Assembly: GCF_003992015.1 (NCBI RefSeq)
Contig: NZ_RQVK01000014.1
Location: 1-51,323 of the forward strand
Origin: Veillonella sp. VA137
Lineage (GTDB): Bacteria > Bacillota > Negativicutes > Veillonellales > Veillonellaceae
Length of the DNA: 51,323 nt
Reading direction: 5' to 3'
Shown: piece after piece, positions 1 through 8,579 of the stretch
Position numbering within the stretch: the first letter of the stretch is position 1
How the letters are laid out: each line of letters starts with the position of its first letter
Notes under the pieces: generated by a model
Database searches by the model: none
Told to the model about the DNA's origin: nothing
Seen by the model: the letters and a program-made list of their open reading frames with translations, nothing else
Position numbers and translations under genes: made by a program

Positions 1-75
1 TGGTGACCCGTGGGGGAATCGAACCCCCGATACCGCCGTGAAAGGGCGGTGTCTTAACCGCTTGACCAACGGGCC
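1..75 (-). tRNA. tRNA-Glu (anticodon TTC)
   Basis: Reading the minus strand gives a full cloverleaf: a 7-bp acceptor stem (GGCCCGT with ACGGGTC), the T-arm GGTTCGATTCC, an anticodon loop with TTC and an encoded CCA at bases 3-1. It is the last gene of a four-tRNA minus-strand array; more tRNAs could follow to the left of the window. Confidence 0.95.
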
Positions 76-87
76 ATGTTGAGTAAA

Positions 88-163
88 TGGTGACCCACCC
101 GCGACTCGAACGCGGGACACCCTGATTAAAAGTCAGGTGCTCTGCCAACTGAGCTAGTGGGTC
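88..163 (-). tRNA. tRNA-Lys (anticodon TTT)
   Basis: Minus-strand cloverleaf with acceptor GACCCAC/GTGGGTC, anticodon loop CTTTTAA giving TTT, T-loop GTTCGAGTC and encoded CCA. It lies 12 bp upstream, in transcription order, of tRNA-Glu. Confidence 0.95.
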
Positions 164-168
164 AAAAA

Positions 169-243
169 TGGCAGGGGTGGATGGGATCGAACCATCGCAT
201 GTCGGAGTCAAAGTCCGATGCCTTACCGCTTGGCTACACCCCT
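169..243 (-). tRNA. tRNA-Gln (anticodon TTG)
   Basis: Minus-strand cloverleaf with acceptor AGGGGTG/CACCCCT, anticodon loop CTTTGAC giving TTG, T-loop GTTCGATCC and encoded CCA. It is separated from tRNA-Lys by only 5 bp, so the two must be processed from one transcript. Confidence 0.95.
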
Positions 244-249
244 GTGTTG

Positions 250-326
250 TGGGGTGAGTAATGGGGATCGAACCCATGCATAACGGAGCCACAATCCGCC
301 GTGTTAACCGCTTCACCATACCCACC
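250..326 (-). tRNA. tRNA-His (anticodon GTG)
   Basis: Minus-strand cloverleaf with anticodon GTG. The acceptor has the extra G at position -1 opposite C73, the hallmark of tRNA-His, and CCA is encoded. It is the first gene of the tRNA array, about 45 bp downstream of a near-perfect promoter. Confidence 0.95.
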
Positions 327-374
327 ACAGGATATTTATTCTGTTTAGCACTGTCGTGCCTTACAACGATATTT

Positions 375-403
375 AGTATATCAGTTAATGTTTTTTGTGT
401 CAA
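375..403 (-). promoter_or_regulatory. promoter of the tRNA operon
   Basis: On the minus strand TTGACA is followed 17 bp later by TATACT, a near-consensus vegetative promoter. It points into tRNA-His and can drive all four tRNAs. Confidence 0.85.
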
Positions 404-680
404 CCACTTTTTAAAAAACTTTTTTAACTGCTATCATATCTCATCTTTGATACTAAGCAATAAAATTATTGCTCTATCGCTGATGTTTTTAAAGTATATC
501 AAAAAACTTTTTACATGTAAACCCCTTTTTTCATTTTTCTTTCATTTTATAACTAAATAGAGAAAGTTAAGGGTTTCCTAACTTTCTCTATTCTCTATAT
601 TCTTTTAAGGTATCATTATCTCTATTAATAGTTTACATCACATATCAGTTGACCTTATTGTGTATATACTATCTGTCTTC
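404..680. other. AT-rich intergenic stretch with one hairpin
   Basis: No gene is supported here. An open frame that runs through the tRNAs into this stretch is not coding. The only structure seen is the long hairpin at 556-592. Confidence 0.6.
556..592. terminator. long hairpin, probable terminator of the flavin reductase gene
   Basis: A stem of about 16 bp (AATAGAGAAAGTTA and its complement, plus GG/CC after a one-base bulge) closes a 4-nt loop. It lies about 90 bp beyond the stop codon of the gene ending at 681. The downstream tract is T-rich on either strand but not a clean T-run, so strand and efficiency are uncertain. Confidence 0.5.
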
Positions 681-2006
681 TTAAATTAATTTAGCTAAAT
701 CATTTAAATTTTCACCCATTGTAGGATGTGTAAAGATTTGGTCACGTAAGTATGTATACTTAATATCGTTGTCCATGGCCATTTTAATTATATTAATTAA
801 CTCTTCAGAGTTTTTACCGAATAAAGTAGCTCCCAGGATTAGACCAGTGTCTTTGTTAACTGTTAATTTAAATACACCACGTGGATCTTGGTTGACTGCA
901 TGGCGCGGCATATTATTTACCGGTAATACCACTGTCACTGCATTTGGATATTGTGCTTTCGCTTCTTCTTCATGTAAACCTACATGGGATAAAGCAGGTG
1001 TAATGAAAGTAGAATATGGCACGTGTGCACGATTGCCTAACTTATAACTTTCATCACCATGCAATACACGATTCACAATGCGGAAGTCATCTAAAGATAC
1101 ATACGTAAATTGTGGACCACCATTCACATCACCTACGGCAAATACATTAGGAACAGATGTCATCAATGTATCATCCGTTACGATGGAGCCATTAGGGCGT
1201 ACTTGGATGTCTGTGTGCTCTAATCCAAGACCTTCTGTATTCGCTTTGCGACCTGTAGCATGCAGCAAGGCATCGAAGACAAACTCTTCTCCACTTTCAG
1301 TCACCACTACTACAGTATCACCAACGTTTTTAATTTCTTTTGTAACAGCATTAAAGTGGAAATGAACACCATCTTCTTCTAAGTATTGTTGCGCTAACGC
1401 AGCTACGTCTGTATCTTCACGTTTTAAGATTCTGTCGCCACTTTCAAAAGCAGTCACCTCAGCACCTAAACGTGCATATAGATTAGCGAACTCAATCCCA
1501 ATGTTACCGCAGCCGATAATACCTAACCGTTTTGGTAATGTAGGCAAAGCTTGCAGTTCAGTGCTGTTGTACACAAATTTTGATGTAGATAGACCTGGAA
1601 TTGGAAGCACTACATTCGTAGCCCCTGTGTTGATGATGATAGTTTCAGCTGTCAATGTTTCCACACCTTCTGCTGTTGTTACCTCTACTTCTTTATTGGA
1701 AATAAATTTACCATGACCAGTATACACGGTTACATTTGGATTGGATGTTAACATGTTTAAGTTTTTTGCATTTAATTTGCCTACTACTGTATCACGAGTT
1801 GCTTTCGCTGCTTCGTATGTTTTGCCTTTATCCGCACCAACAATCATCGTTTTTGTAGGGATACATCCGATGTTGATGCATGTACCACCATACATAGCCG
1901 GATCTTGTTCAATTAAAGCTACTTGTTTCCCTTCTTTGCCAAATGTAGCAGCTAATGTTTTACCAGCTTTACCAAAACCGATAACGAGTAAATCATATTG
2001 TTTCAT
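681..2006 (-). CDS. flavin-dependent disulfide reductase, RclA/Har (hypothiocyanous acid reductase) type
   Basis: A 441-residue class I pyridine nucleotide-disulfide oxidoreductase. Seen: an N-terminal FAD fold (GFGKAG, about 10-15), the redox pair Cys43 and Cys48 in GGTCINIGCIPTKT, a NAD(P)H-binding GCGNIG near residue 164, and the C-terminal dimer-interface motif FTHPT near 424-428. The CINIGCIPTKT signature is the one found in RclA of E. coli and Har of streptococci, enzymes that reduce hypothiocyanous acid, rather than in lipoamide dehydrogenase (usually CLNxGCIPSK). There are no pdh genes nearby and no N-terminal heavy-metal domain, which argues against lipoamide dehydrogenase and true mercuric reductase. 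The ATG has an AAAAGGGGA site. It is monocistronic. The substrate is inferred from the family only. Confidence 0.85.
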   Translation of the reverse strand: MKQYDLLVIGFGKAGKTLAATFGKEGKQVALIEQDPAMYGGTCINIGCIPTKTMIVGADKGKTYEAAKATRDTVVGKLNAKNLNMLTSNPNVTVYTGHGKFISNKEVEVTTAEGVETLTAETIIINTGATNVVLPIPGLSTSKFVYNSTELQALPTLPKRLGIIGCGNIGIEFANLYARLGAEVTAFESGDRILKREDTDVAALAQQYLEEDGVHFHFNAVTKEIKNVGDTVVVVTESGEEFVFDALLHATGRKANTEGLGLEHTDIQVRPNGSIVTDDTLMTSVPNVFAVGDVNGGPQFTYVSLDDFRIVNRVLHGDESYKLGNRAHVPYSTFITPALSHVGLHEEEAKAQYPNAVTVVLPVNNMPRHAVNQDPRGVFKLTVNKDTGLILGATLFGKNSEELINIIKMAMDNDIKYTYLRDQIFTHPTMGENLNDLAKLI

Positions 2007-2046
2007 AATTGTGTCCCCTTTTGTTAATTCACATGAATAGAAGTCT

Positions 2047-2091
2047 ATTATATATATTTCATTAGTAAATACAATATTGTTCTTATTGTAT
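2047..2091 (-). promoter_or_regulatory. candidate promoter with overlapping inverted repeat
   Basis: On the minus strand TTGTAT (2074-2069), a 16-bp spacer and TATAAT (2052-2047) form a promoter about 40 bp upstream of the flavin reductase start. A perfect 8-bp inverted repeat, ATACAATA-N7-TATTGTAT (2069-2091), overlaps the -35 box, where a repressor or redox regulator could bind. The regulator is unknown; the repeat does not fit a PerR box. Confidence 0.45.
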
Positions 2092-2280
2092 ACCTATTTA
2101 CTAGGAATTTCAATACTATATATCACTAATATTTTTTTCATAATTCTATAGTTATAAAAAGTTACTGTAAAGTAGCTACACTTAACTACTATATTTTATA
2201 TATCTATACTCCTCAAAATACCATGGATTTACCTATTATTTTTAAACACCAGATCCTATTCGATTATATAACCCATACGC
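2092..2280. other. AT-rich intergenic stretch
   Basis: No gene or structured RNA is supported between the flavin reductase promoter and the speE terminator. The DNA is very AT-rich with several weak -10-like words on both strands. Confidence 0.5.
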
Positions 2281-2313
2281 AAAACTAGCACTTTCACAAG
2301 GAAAATGCTAGTT
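2281..2313 (-). terminator. terminator of the gloA-speE operon
   Basis: On the minus strand AACTAGCATTTTC and GAAAGTGCTAGTT form a 13-bp stem with one wobble pair, followed by TTTTG, about 35 bp after the speE stop. Confidence 0.75.
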
Positions 2314-2346
2314 CATCAATTACTATAGCACTCCTTGCTAAAAGGA

Positions 2347-3195
2347 TTATTCTGCAATACGAGCTTGTAAATATTGTTTTACAAAGGTTGGCAATACGAA
2401 TGCAGATTTTTGGATGCCATAGTTATAGTATTTAGTTGTAAAATCTTGAGCACGGTTTGGATCCCACTCTAATGGATCATGTTTCTTAGATCCCATCGTA
2501 AAGCAATGCATACCTGTTGGATATAATGGAATGAATGCTGTATATAGACGAGTCACAGGGAAATGTTTATTCACATAATAGAACACGTCAGATACTAATT
2601 GTTGGTGCATCACTGGAGATTCTGTTTGTTGTACAAACAAACCATCTTCCTTCAAGGCACGATAGGTATTTTGGTAGAATTCTTCTGTAAATAAACCTTC
2701 GCCAGGGCCAATTGGGTCAGAGCAATCTACGATGATCACATCATAGAAGTTTTCTTTTTCCGCTACATGACCAATACCGTCACCAATGGTTACTGTTAAT
2801 TTTGGATCTTGACGAATCATAGCGTCAGCAATAGAAGGCAAGTATTGTTTCGCCAATTCCACTACTTTACCATCGATTTCCACCATTGTCACTGTTTCTA
2901 CACAGCTATGGCGTACACATTCTCTAGCCACACCGCCATCACCGCCACCGATGATCAATACATGCTTAGGGTTTGGGTGCAAGAATAACGGAATGTGGCT
3001 CATCATTTCATGATACACAAATTCTTCTCGTTCCGATGTTTGAAACACTCCATCTAACACAAGCATATTACCGTATTCTAAGCTATGAGCGACTTCTATG
3101 GTTTGAAAGTCAGATTTTCCAGAATATAAAATTTCATCCACTTCTGCGCATAACGCAAGATGAGGGGATTGCAGTTCTTTAATCCATTGTGTCAT
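2347..3195 (-). CDS. speE: spermidine synthase (polyamine aminopropyltransferase)
   Basis: A 282-residue cytosolic enzyme that transfers the aminopropyl group of decarboxylated S-adenosylmethionine to putrescine. Seen: an N-terminal beta domain (residues 1-60), the nucleotide-binding IIGGGDGG near 81-88, VEIDGKVVE near 105-113 and the catalytic-loop DCSDPIGPG near 157-165. Length is typical. It is the last gene of a five-gene operon, 3 bp after the preceding stop codon. No AdoMet decarboxylase or arginine/ornithine decarboxylase lies in the window, so the rest of the pathway must be elsewhere. Confidence 0.95.
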   Translation of the reverse strand: MTQWIKELQSPHLALCAEVDEILYSGKSDFQTIEVAHSLEYGNMLVLDGVFQTSEREEFVYHEMMSHIPLFLHPNPKHVLIIGGGDGGVARECVRHSCVETVTMVEIDGKVVELAKQYLPSIADAMIRQDPKLTVTIGDGIGHVAEKENFYDVIIVDCSDPIGPGEGLFTEEFYQNTYRALKEDGLFVQQTESPVMHQQLVSDVFYYVNKHFPVTRLYTAFIPLYPTGMHCFTMGSKKHDPLEWDPNRAQDFTTKYYNYGIQKSAFVLPTFVKQYLQARIAE

Positions 3196-3198
3196 ATC

Positions 3199-3843
3199 TT
3201 ACTCCTCACATTGTGACTGGATGTATAAAAAAGCTCCACCCAGCAAATTATCTCGTAACCAACGGCGTAGGGAAAACGTTCGCTCCATGCCTTCATCATA
3301 GACGACACATCGCGTATCATCGTTGTTGACCTGCATAGATACGATAGGAACCCAATGCCATGTAGATAGACCTTCTTCTTGTCCACGATGACGATTTAAA
3401 AAGGCAACAGGGCAATTCTGTTCCAATCCTGCACGAATAAAATCCGTCACTTCTTCCACGCTATAAGGGCTTCCTTTCAAAGGGAAAATAGGTAGACGTT
3501 GCACCGTATAGGATAGATTGTGATCCTCCATATATTGGTTCACTCCTTGTTCCCACCAAGTACTTTTATAGAGTCCACCTCCATAGCGAGGGCGCACATA
3601 TTCCCATACTTGGTTCATGCGCACCAAGGCTTGATCACCATCTACAGCAGTCTCAACAGGTAAATATCCATCGCGGAAAAGCACATAGGAAATAACCTGC
3701 GTCGCTGTGGTTGGACCACAACCTGCTAAGCGTTTCCACGCATCTTCGTACCATTCTTGGTCATAGCCGTAGGAAAAATTCCCATCCTTTTTTACTTGTA
3801 ACCATTCTGGGTGCTCTAAGCGATAGCGTTTAATACCTGCCAT
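3199..3843 (-). CDS. C39-like papain-fold protein, putative cysteine peptidase
   Basis: A 214-residue protein with no signal peptide or membrane segment. It carries the pattern of the C39-like peptidase family: a nucleophile-type Cys42 in AGCGPTTATQV, a His163 in STWHWVPI and an Asp183 in VVYDEG, in the right order and spacing for a papain-type triad. It is not fused to an ABC transporter, unlike bacteriocin-processing C39 domains. Its start codon overlaps the ppiB stop (TAATG), so it is translationally coupled within the gloA-speE operon. The function is unknown; a cytosolic peptidase or amidase is an inference from the triad. Confidence 0.7.
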   Translation of the reverse strand: MAGIKRYRLEHPEWLQVKKDGNFSYGYDQEWYEDAWKRLAGCGPTTATQVISYVLFRDGYLPVETAVDGDQALVRMNQVWEYVRPRYGGGLYKSTWWEQGVNQYMEDHNLSYTVQRLPIFPLKGSPYSVEEVTDFIRAGLEQNCPVAFLNRHRGQEEGLSTWHWVPIVSMQVNNDDTRCVVYDEGMERTFSLRRWLRDNLLGGAFLYIQSQCEE

Positions 3844-4274
3844 TACGCTTCTACTACCTCAACAGTTTGCATGCGGTCGCCTTGTTGAATTTTATCCACT
3901 ACATCCATGCCTTCGATAACTTGTCCGAATACAGTATGAACGCCATCTAAATGAGGTTGTGGTTCATATACGATAAAGAATTGGCTACCACCTGTGTTAG
4001 GTCCACGATGTGCCATGGACAAAGCACCACGCACGTGTTTATGTGGGTTACCTTCTGTTTCACAAGGAATTGTATAACCAGGGCCACCTACGCCAGTTCC
4101 CATTGGGCAACCACCTTGCGCTACGAAACCAGGGATAACACGATGGAATTTCAAAGTATCGTAGAAACCTTCTTTAATTAATTTTTCAAAGTTAGCAACT
4201 GTACCAGGAGCTTCTTTTTCAAATAATTCGATAACAATGTCACCGTATTCCATATGAATAATTGCTTTTTTCAT
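3843..4274 (-). CDS. ppiB: peptidyl-prolyl cis-trans isomerase, cyclophilin type
   Basis: A 143-residue single-domain cyclophilin that speeds proline isomerisation during protein folding. Seen: [13 protein letters not shown] near 43-55 (the catalytic Arg), GGSQFFI near 95-101, and [19 protein letters not shown] near 108-126 with the usual binding-site residues. There is no signal peptide, so it is cytosolic. It overlaps tcdA by TAATG and the C39-like gene in the same way, so the three are coupled. Confidence 0.95.
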   Translation of the reverse strand: MKKAIIHMEYGDIVIELFEKEAPGTVANFEKLIKEGFYDTLKFHRVIPGFVAQGGCPMGTGVGGPGYTIPCETEGNPHKHVRGALSMAHRGPNTGGSQFFIVYEPQPHLDGVHTVFGQVIEGMDVVDKIQQGDRMQTVEVVEA

Positions 4275-4975
4275 TACTGTACCTCCAAAAAAGTTCTAAT
4301 CACATAACCCGCTAAATGCAATCCTGCTACAGATGGAACAAATCCACAGGAACCTGGACTTCTTGAATCGTCATCTCGGTTCGGTGTCATAGGCTGCTCC
4401 GTAGAGAATAATACAGTTTGCTTTTTAATGCCACGGCGTCTCAATTCTTTTCTCATCACTTTTGCCAATGGACATGTATGGGTCTTACTAATATCAGTAA
4501 TCTTCAATTGGTCTGGCCACATTTTATTGCCTGTCCCCATAGAAGATATACATGGTATATGACTATTATAACACGTTTCGATGATAGATAGTTTGGCACT
4601 TACCATATCGATTGCATCAATCACAAAATCTGGAGCTATATCGGTGATGAAAGTCGGATGACTTTCACCAGTATATACCATATCATAAGCCTCAATGTGC
4701 AGATTAGGATTGATGGATAGAGCTCTCTCTTTCGCCACTTCTACCTTGCGTTGACCTACCGTGCTAGGCAAAGCGATAAGCTGACGATTGATATTGCTCA
4801 CCGTCACTTGGTCACCATCGACGATGATAATGTGCCCCACCCCAGAACGAACTAGCGCTTCTAGGGCGAAGGAACCTACGCCACCACATCCAAAGAGAAG
4901 GACTTTCTTGTTTTGCAAGGTTTTAATTTTCTCTTCCCCCACTAGCCATTGTAGGCGCGTCAACATGTGTTCCAT
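4274..4975 (-). CDS. tcdA: tRNA threonylcarbamoyladenosine dehydratase (ThiF/MoeB fold)
   Basis: A 233-residue E1-like ATP-dependent enzyme expected to cyclise t6A37 to ct6A in tRNAs reading ANN codons. Seen: an adenylating Rossmann motif [19 protein letters not shown] near 27-45, [15 protein letters not shown] near 51-65, and CysProLeu of the [17 protein letters not shown] segment that is typical of TcdA. The frame is open further upstream into gloA, but the start chosen (ATG at 4975, two bases from the gloA stop) follows an AGGGG and gives the family's normal N-terminus. It is not ThiF or MoeB: the C-terminal zinc-binding CxxC pairs and the thi/moa neighbours of those are missing. Confidence 0.88.
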   Translation of the reverse strand: MEHMLTRLQWLVGEEKIKTLQNKKVLLFGCGGVGSFALEALVRSGVGHIIIVDGDQVTVSNINRQLIALPSTVGQRKVEVAKERALSINPNLHIEAYDMVYTGESHPTFITDIAPDFVIDAIDMVSAKLSIIETCYNSHIPCISSMGTGNKMWPDQLKITDISKTHTCPLAKVMRKELRRRGIKKQTVLFSTEQPMTPNRDDDSRSPGSCGFVPSVAGLHLAGYVIRTFLEVQ

Positions 4976-4976
4976 C

Positions 4977-5351
4977 TTAATACGCCCCTGCTGGAATGAT
5001 TTCTGTCCAGTATCCATCTGGGTCAGCAATGAAATAGATACCCATTGCTTCATTTTCATAAACTACACAATCCATAGCCTTATGTTTTGCCAAAGCACCT
5101 TTGTAATCATCTACGTAGAATGCCAAATGGAATTCATTATCCCCTAAATTATAAGGACGATCCCAATCACGTAGCCATGTCAATTCTAATCGATGCGGAT
5201 TGGTACCATCCCCTAAATAGACGATTTTAAAAGATCCATCTTCTCCATCGATATGACCGACTTCTTCTAACCCTAATGCTTCTTTGTAAAAGGATAAACT
5301 CTTATCCAAATCTTTCACATTAATATTATTATGAGCAAAGCTAAATTTCAT
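4977..5351 (-). CDS. gloA: glyoxalase I (lactoylglutathione lyase), VOC family
   Basis: A 124-residue metalloenzyme that isomerises the thiol hemiacetal of methylglyoxal. Two beta-alpha-beta-beta-beta modules are seen, with the four metal ligands in the positions of the compact nickel-type GloA: His7, Glu56, His75 and Glu117. The start has a strong AAGGAGGAAGT site. It is the first gene of the operon gloA-tcdA-ppiB-C39-speE. The thiol cofactor used by this organism cannot be told from the sequence. Confidence 0.9.
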   Translation of the reverse strand: MKFSFAHNNINVKDLDKSLSFYKEALGLEEVGHIDGEDGSFKIVYLGDGTNPHRLELTWLRDWDRPYNLGDNEFHLAFYVDDYKGALAKHKAMDCVVYENEAMGIYFIADPDGYWTEIIPAGAY

Positions 5352-5385
5352 ACTTCCTCCTTAATTCCTAGTAAATAACAGTATT

Positions 5386-5414
5386 ATTCTAACATAGGTA
5401 CTACGGGAATACAA
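5386..5414 (-). promoter_or_regulatory. promoter of the gloA operon
   Basis: On the minus strand TTGTAT (5414-5409), a 17-bp spacer and TAGAAT (5391-5386) lie about 35 bp before the gloA ATG. The -35 box abuts the sbcC stop codon, so the two operons are back to back with no room for a separate terminator. Confidence 0.55.
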
Positions 5415-8400
5415 TCATTGCACCTGAAAGTAGGCTCTGCTTCCCTCATCGGTTTTTGTCACCACCAAGTGTGCACCAATTTGTTGTTGTAATTCTGGCA
5501 CATGGGATATAATGCCTACCAATCGACCTTGGGATTGTAATGCCACCAAAGTTTCCATCGCCACATCTAATGTATCTGGATCTAATGTACCAAATCCTTC
5601 ATCAATAAACATAGTATCCAAATGAATACCTCCCGCATAGGATTGGATGACATCCGCTAATCCCATAGCAAGCCCTAAGGATGCCAAGAAAGTTTCTCCA
5701 CCGGACAAAGTGTTCGCAGGCCGACTCGCTCCCGTATATGCATCAAAAACAGAGATGTCCAATCCTCGGGCGCCACGACCACCTTCTTCTACGGACCGTT
5801 CCAATCGATAGCGACCACGACTCATATCATGAAGTCGTAAGTTCGCTGCACTCAATACTTCTTCTAGAATAGCGCCTAGTACATAGCGTTCAAAGCTGAC
5901 ACCTTTCATACCTGAATCACCGCCAATGGCTAAATCGGCTAAGCCGAAGATAAAGGCTCGACGATCTGACAATACTTTAGTGGACTCTTCCAACCCAGTA
6001 ATTTCTTGTATTGCCTTTTCTTTAGCTAGAACTTGAGATTTCAGGGTACCAATAGTTTCCCCCAATTCTTTTAATTCCTGTTCTATTGTTTCCACAGCCC
6101 CCTTGGCTATTTCCTCTGGCACTGTAGTATAGTGGGCTAAATCACTTTGCACTTCTTCTAACAGAGAGCTTAGTCGCAATGTTTCGTTGTTATAGACACT
6201 AAAGGTTTCTTTCCATGCTGGCAATTTATCAAATGCATGAGATTCCTGTTTAAATGCATCAATGGTAAGAGATTCCGCTGCTAACACTTGCTCGATTTCC
6301 TTATCCAAGAATTCTATATCCTGCGCCATGCGATCCTGTTGTTCTTTAATAGTCCCTATTTCTGTGATGAGCGCCACCTTTTGTTCTTGGCTAGCTTGAC
6401 GCGCGGCTTCTACCTCTTTACGGTCCGCTTCATACCGTTTCAGAGAATCTGCGAGATCTTTCACCTCAGCCGTATACGTTTCCACCGTAAAAGGAGCTAT
6501 ACTCTTTTCAATACGATGCATTTCTGTTGTCATGTGGTGAACATCTTGTTTAATCGTCTCTATCTGACCAGCTAAAGTAGTCAATTCCAGTTGTTTTGTA
6601 TGAAAGTTAGCTTCTTCTACTTGTATTGCCTTATGTAATGTTTCTAATCTTTCTTCCAATTCTACTTTAGTGGTTTCAGCAACAACTAACTCATTTTGTA
6701 TCGTTTTAAACGCTTGGTCTATGGTTTCTATATCTGCAGATGCCTTCCACCATTGGAGGCGTTCAGCTACCCTATCTATGTCCTTGACTTGTATAGCCGA
6801 TTCCAACATATTCCCCAAGTGAATAATAGCTTTTCTTTGCACACCTTCTGTTACATTTGGATAGCTTTCACATAAACGATTCCATTCTTTACTATATCGT
6901 TCTACTTCTTCTTCACTGTGGCTTAGCTTGGTTTCTATCGTTGCCACCTGTGTTTGACTAGCTTGGAACTCTCTGCGGAATCTATCTACCGTTTCTCTAA
7001 CAATGTCTTCCGACGGGGCTTGTGCTAGTTGTGGATGTTCTAAGGAACCACAAACAGGACACGGCGAATCATCTTCCACTTGCAAACTCACTTCATAGGC
7101 TTGGTATTGTCGTAATAATTGCTCATTATGATGATATAGACCTTCACGCGTCTTGCAGACCTGTCGTTCTTCCTCCAACTGTTGACTATGAAGATTTCTA
7201 GCATCCCAAGCAGTTTGGAGTTTGTTAACAACCCCCTTTAAGGAATCCCACCAACTCCGCAGTTCACTGGTACATAATTTTTCCTCACCTAAGGAAGCAT
7301 AATTTTGTAACTCTATCTGTATACCTTCTAATGTTTTACGATGCAACTCCAGCTCTGCCTGACTTGTAGTTATCTCCTGTTGTAGAGCCTGTTGTTGCTC
7401 CACTTGCTGTGCTTTCGAAGCCTCTATATCAGTCCTTTTTATCACAAGTTCGCCATACCGCTCCACCTCTTGTTGCAAGGCCTGTAATTGGTGGTATTGC
7501 TCTTGTTGCTTTGCATACGTTTCCTCTTGAGCTATTAGCTGTTTCCACTTAGACTCTAAGGTTTGTAAACTTCCTTCCACGGACTGCAACGATGTTTTCA
7601 AGGCTTCTAATTTTTCTTTGTCCGTTCTGAAAATATCTTGCAATTTCTCATAGTCTTTCATAGACCTCCGAACTTCTTGCAACCGTTCCCAACGGCTAAT
7701 AGCCTCCCCTAATGCAAGATGCGCCGACTCTCCTTCTTGATGAGTAGCCAAGGCTTGACTGTATTGATCTTTGCGCGATACTAGGTTGGCATAGGTTTCG
7801 TACTTAGCATAGGCTGTTTGCAAAACATCGCACTGCTCCTGTTTCTCCTTACGTTCTTTTTCACGAATCCCTAATACAGCACGTTCTTCTTCCGTCAATG
7901 CCACTAAGTCCTGTAACGTATCTACTGTGTAAGTATTCAATAAAAACTCAACCTTTTGCAATGTATCTTGAATCCCTACGGTAGATTTAGTCAATTCTTC
8001 CTTCAATACATCTTGCATGCGTTTATACACAGAGGTTTTAAAAATCGTATGTAGCAATACTTCCCGTTCTGATGTGGGGGCTACTAACAATTTTCTAAAA
8101 TCACCTTGCGGTAATAGGACAACTTGCAAAAATTGATCTACACGAAATCCAATGATCTGTTGTACATAGTCACGAATTTCTTGGGCTTTTGTAGCGAGTA
8201 ATTTCCATTCTTCATCAATCCATTCACTGATAGAAGCAGTTGCTAATACCGTTCTTGTACCAGTGCCTCGTTTTTTCTGTAATTCTTGTTTTGGAGTTCG
8301 CTCCATCCTATATCGATGATCACCTACTTGAAACTCAAACACCACTGATGTAGGTGTAGTAGCATCTGCATAATCGCTACGCATATCTGAACCATCACGA

Positions 8401-8579
8401 AGGCCACCACTGGTTTGACCATATAGGGCATATACAATGGCATCTAATATACTTGTTTTTCCTGCCCCTGTAGGACCTGTAATCAAAAACATGGATTGAT
8501 TTGCCAATACGGCAAAATCAAGGATTACTTTCTTAGGATACGGGCCAAAGGCAGTCATTTCTAATCGTAAGGGTCTCAT
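5415..8579 (-). CDS. sbcC: exonuclease subunit SbcC (Rad50-like ATPase)
   Basis: A 1054-residue SMC-like ATPase that works with SbcD to open and cut hairpins and blocked DNA ends. Seen: Walker A GPTGAGKTS near 34-42, long coiled-coil arms rich in Glu, Lys and Gln (about 180-500 and 520-880), the zinc-hook CPVC near 507-510, the ABC signature LSGGETF near 960 and Walker B MFIDEGFG near 995. The ATG at 8579 overlaps the sbcD stop (ATGA) and has a GGGAGGAAG site; an upstream in-frame extension of ten codons lies inside sbcD and is not used in this reading. Confidence 0.95.
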   Translation of the reverse strand: MRPLRLEMTAFGPYPKKVILDFAVLANQSMFLITGPTGAGKTSILDAIVYALYGQTSGGLRDGSDMRSDYADATTPTSVVFEFQVGDHRYRMERTPKQELQKKRGTGTRTVLATASISEWIDEEWKLLATKAQEIRDYVQQIIGFRVDQFLQVVLLPQGDFRKLLVAPTSEREVLLHTIFKTSVYKRMQDVLKEELTKSTVGIQDTLQKVEFLLNTYTVDTLQDLVALTEEERAVLGIREKERKEKQEQCDVLQTAYAKYETYANLVSRKDQYSQALATHQEGESAHLALGEAISRWERLQEVRRSMKDYEKLQDIFRTDKEKLEALKTSLQSVEGSLQTLESKWKQLIAQEETYAKQQEQYHQLQALQQEVERYGELVIKRTDIEASKAQQVEQQQALQQEITTSQAELELHRKTLEGIQIELQNYASLGEEKLCTSELRSWWDSLKGVVNKLQTAWDARNLHSQQLEEERQVCKTREGLYHHNEQLLRQYQAYEVSLQVEDDSPCPVCGSLEHPQLAQAPSEDIVRETVDRFRREFQASQTQVATIETKLSHSEEEVERYSKEWNRLCESYPNVTEGVQRKAIIHLGNMLESAIQVKDIDRVAERLQWWKASADIETIDQAFKTIQNELVVAETTKVELEERLETLHKAIQVEEANFHTKQLELTTLAGQIETIKQDVHHMTTEMHRIEKSIAPFTVETYTAEVKDLADSLKRYEADRKEVEAARQASQEQKVALITEIGTIKEQQDRMAQDIEFLDKEIEQVLAAESLTIDAFKQESHAFDKLPAWKETFSVYNNETLRLSSLLEEVQSDLAHYTTVPEEIAKGAVETIEQELKELGETIGTLKSQVLAKEKAIQEITGLEESTKVLSDRRAFIFGLADLAIGGDSGMKGVSFERYVLGAILEEVLSAANLRLHDMSRGRYRLERSVEEGGRGARGLDISVFDAYTGASRPANTLSGGETFLASLGLAMGLADVIQSYAGGIHLDTMFIDEGFGTLDPDTLDVAMETLVALQSQGRLVGIISHVPELQQQIGAHLVVTKTDEGSRAYFQVQ

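Noticed and set aside
261-560. A 99-codon plus-strand frame starting inside tRNA-His
   Set aside because: It overlaps a certain tRNA and its promoter, and its second half is Phe/Leu/Ile-rich AT-driven sequence.
681-2006. Lipoamide dehydrogenase or mercuric reductase as the name for the flavin reductase
   Set aside because: No dehydrogenase-complex or mer genes nearby, no heavy-metal-binding N-terminal domain or C-terminal Cys pair, and the redox motif fits RclA/Har better.
2095-5377. A 15-bp word, TATTTACTAGGAATT, before the flavin reductase gene (2095-2109) and, inverted, before gloA (5363-5377)
   Set aside because: Tempting as a shared stress-response site, but one 15-base match is expected by chance in 51 kb of AT-rich DNA, and its orientation and distance to the genes differ.
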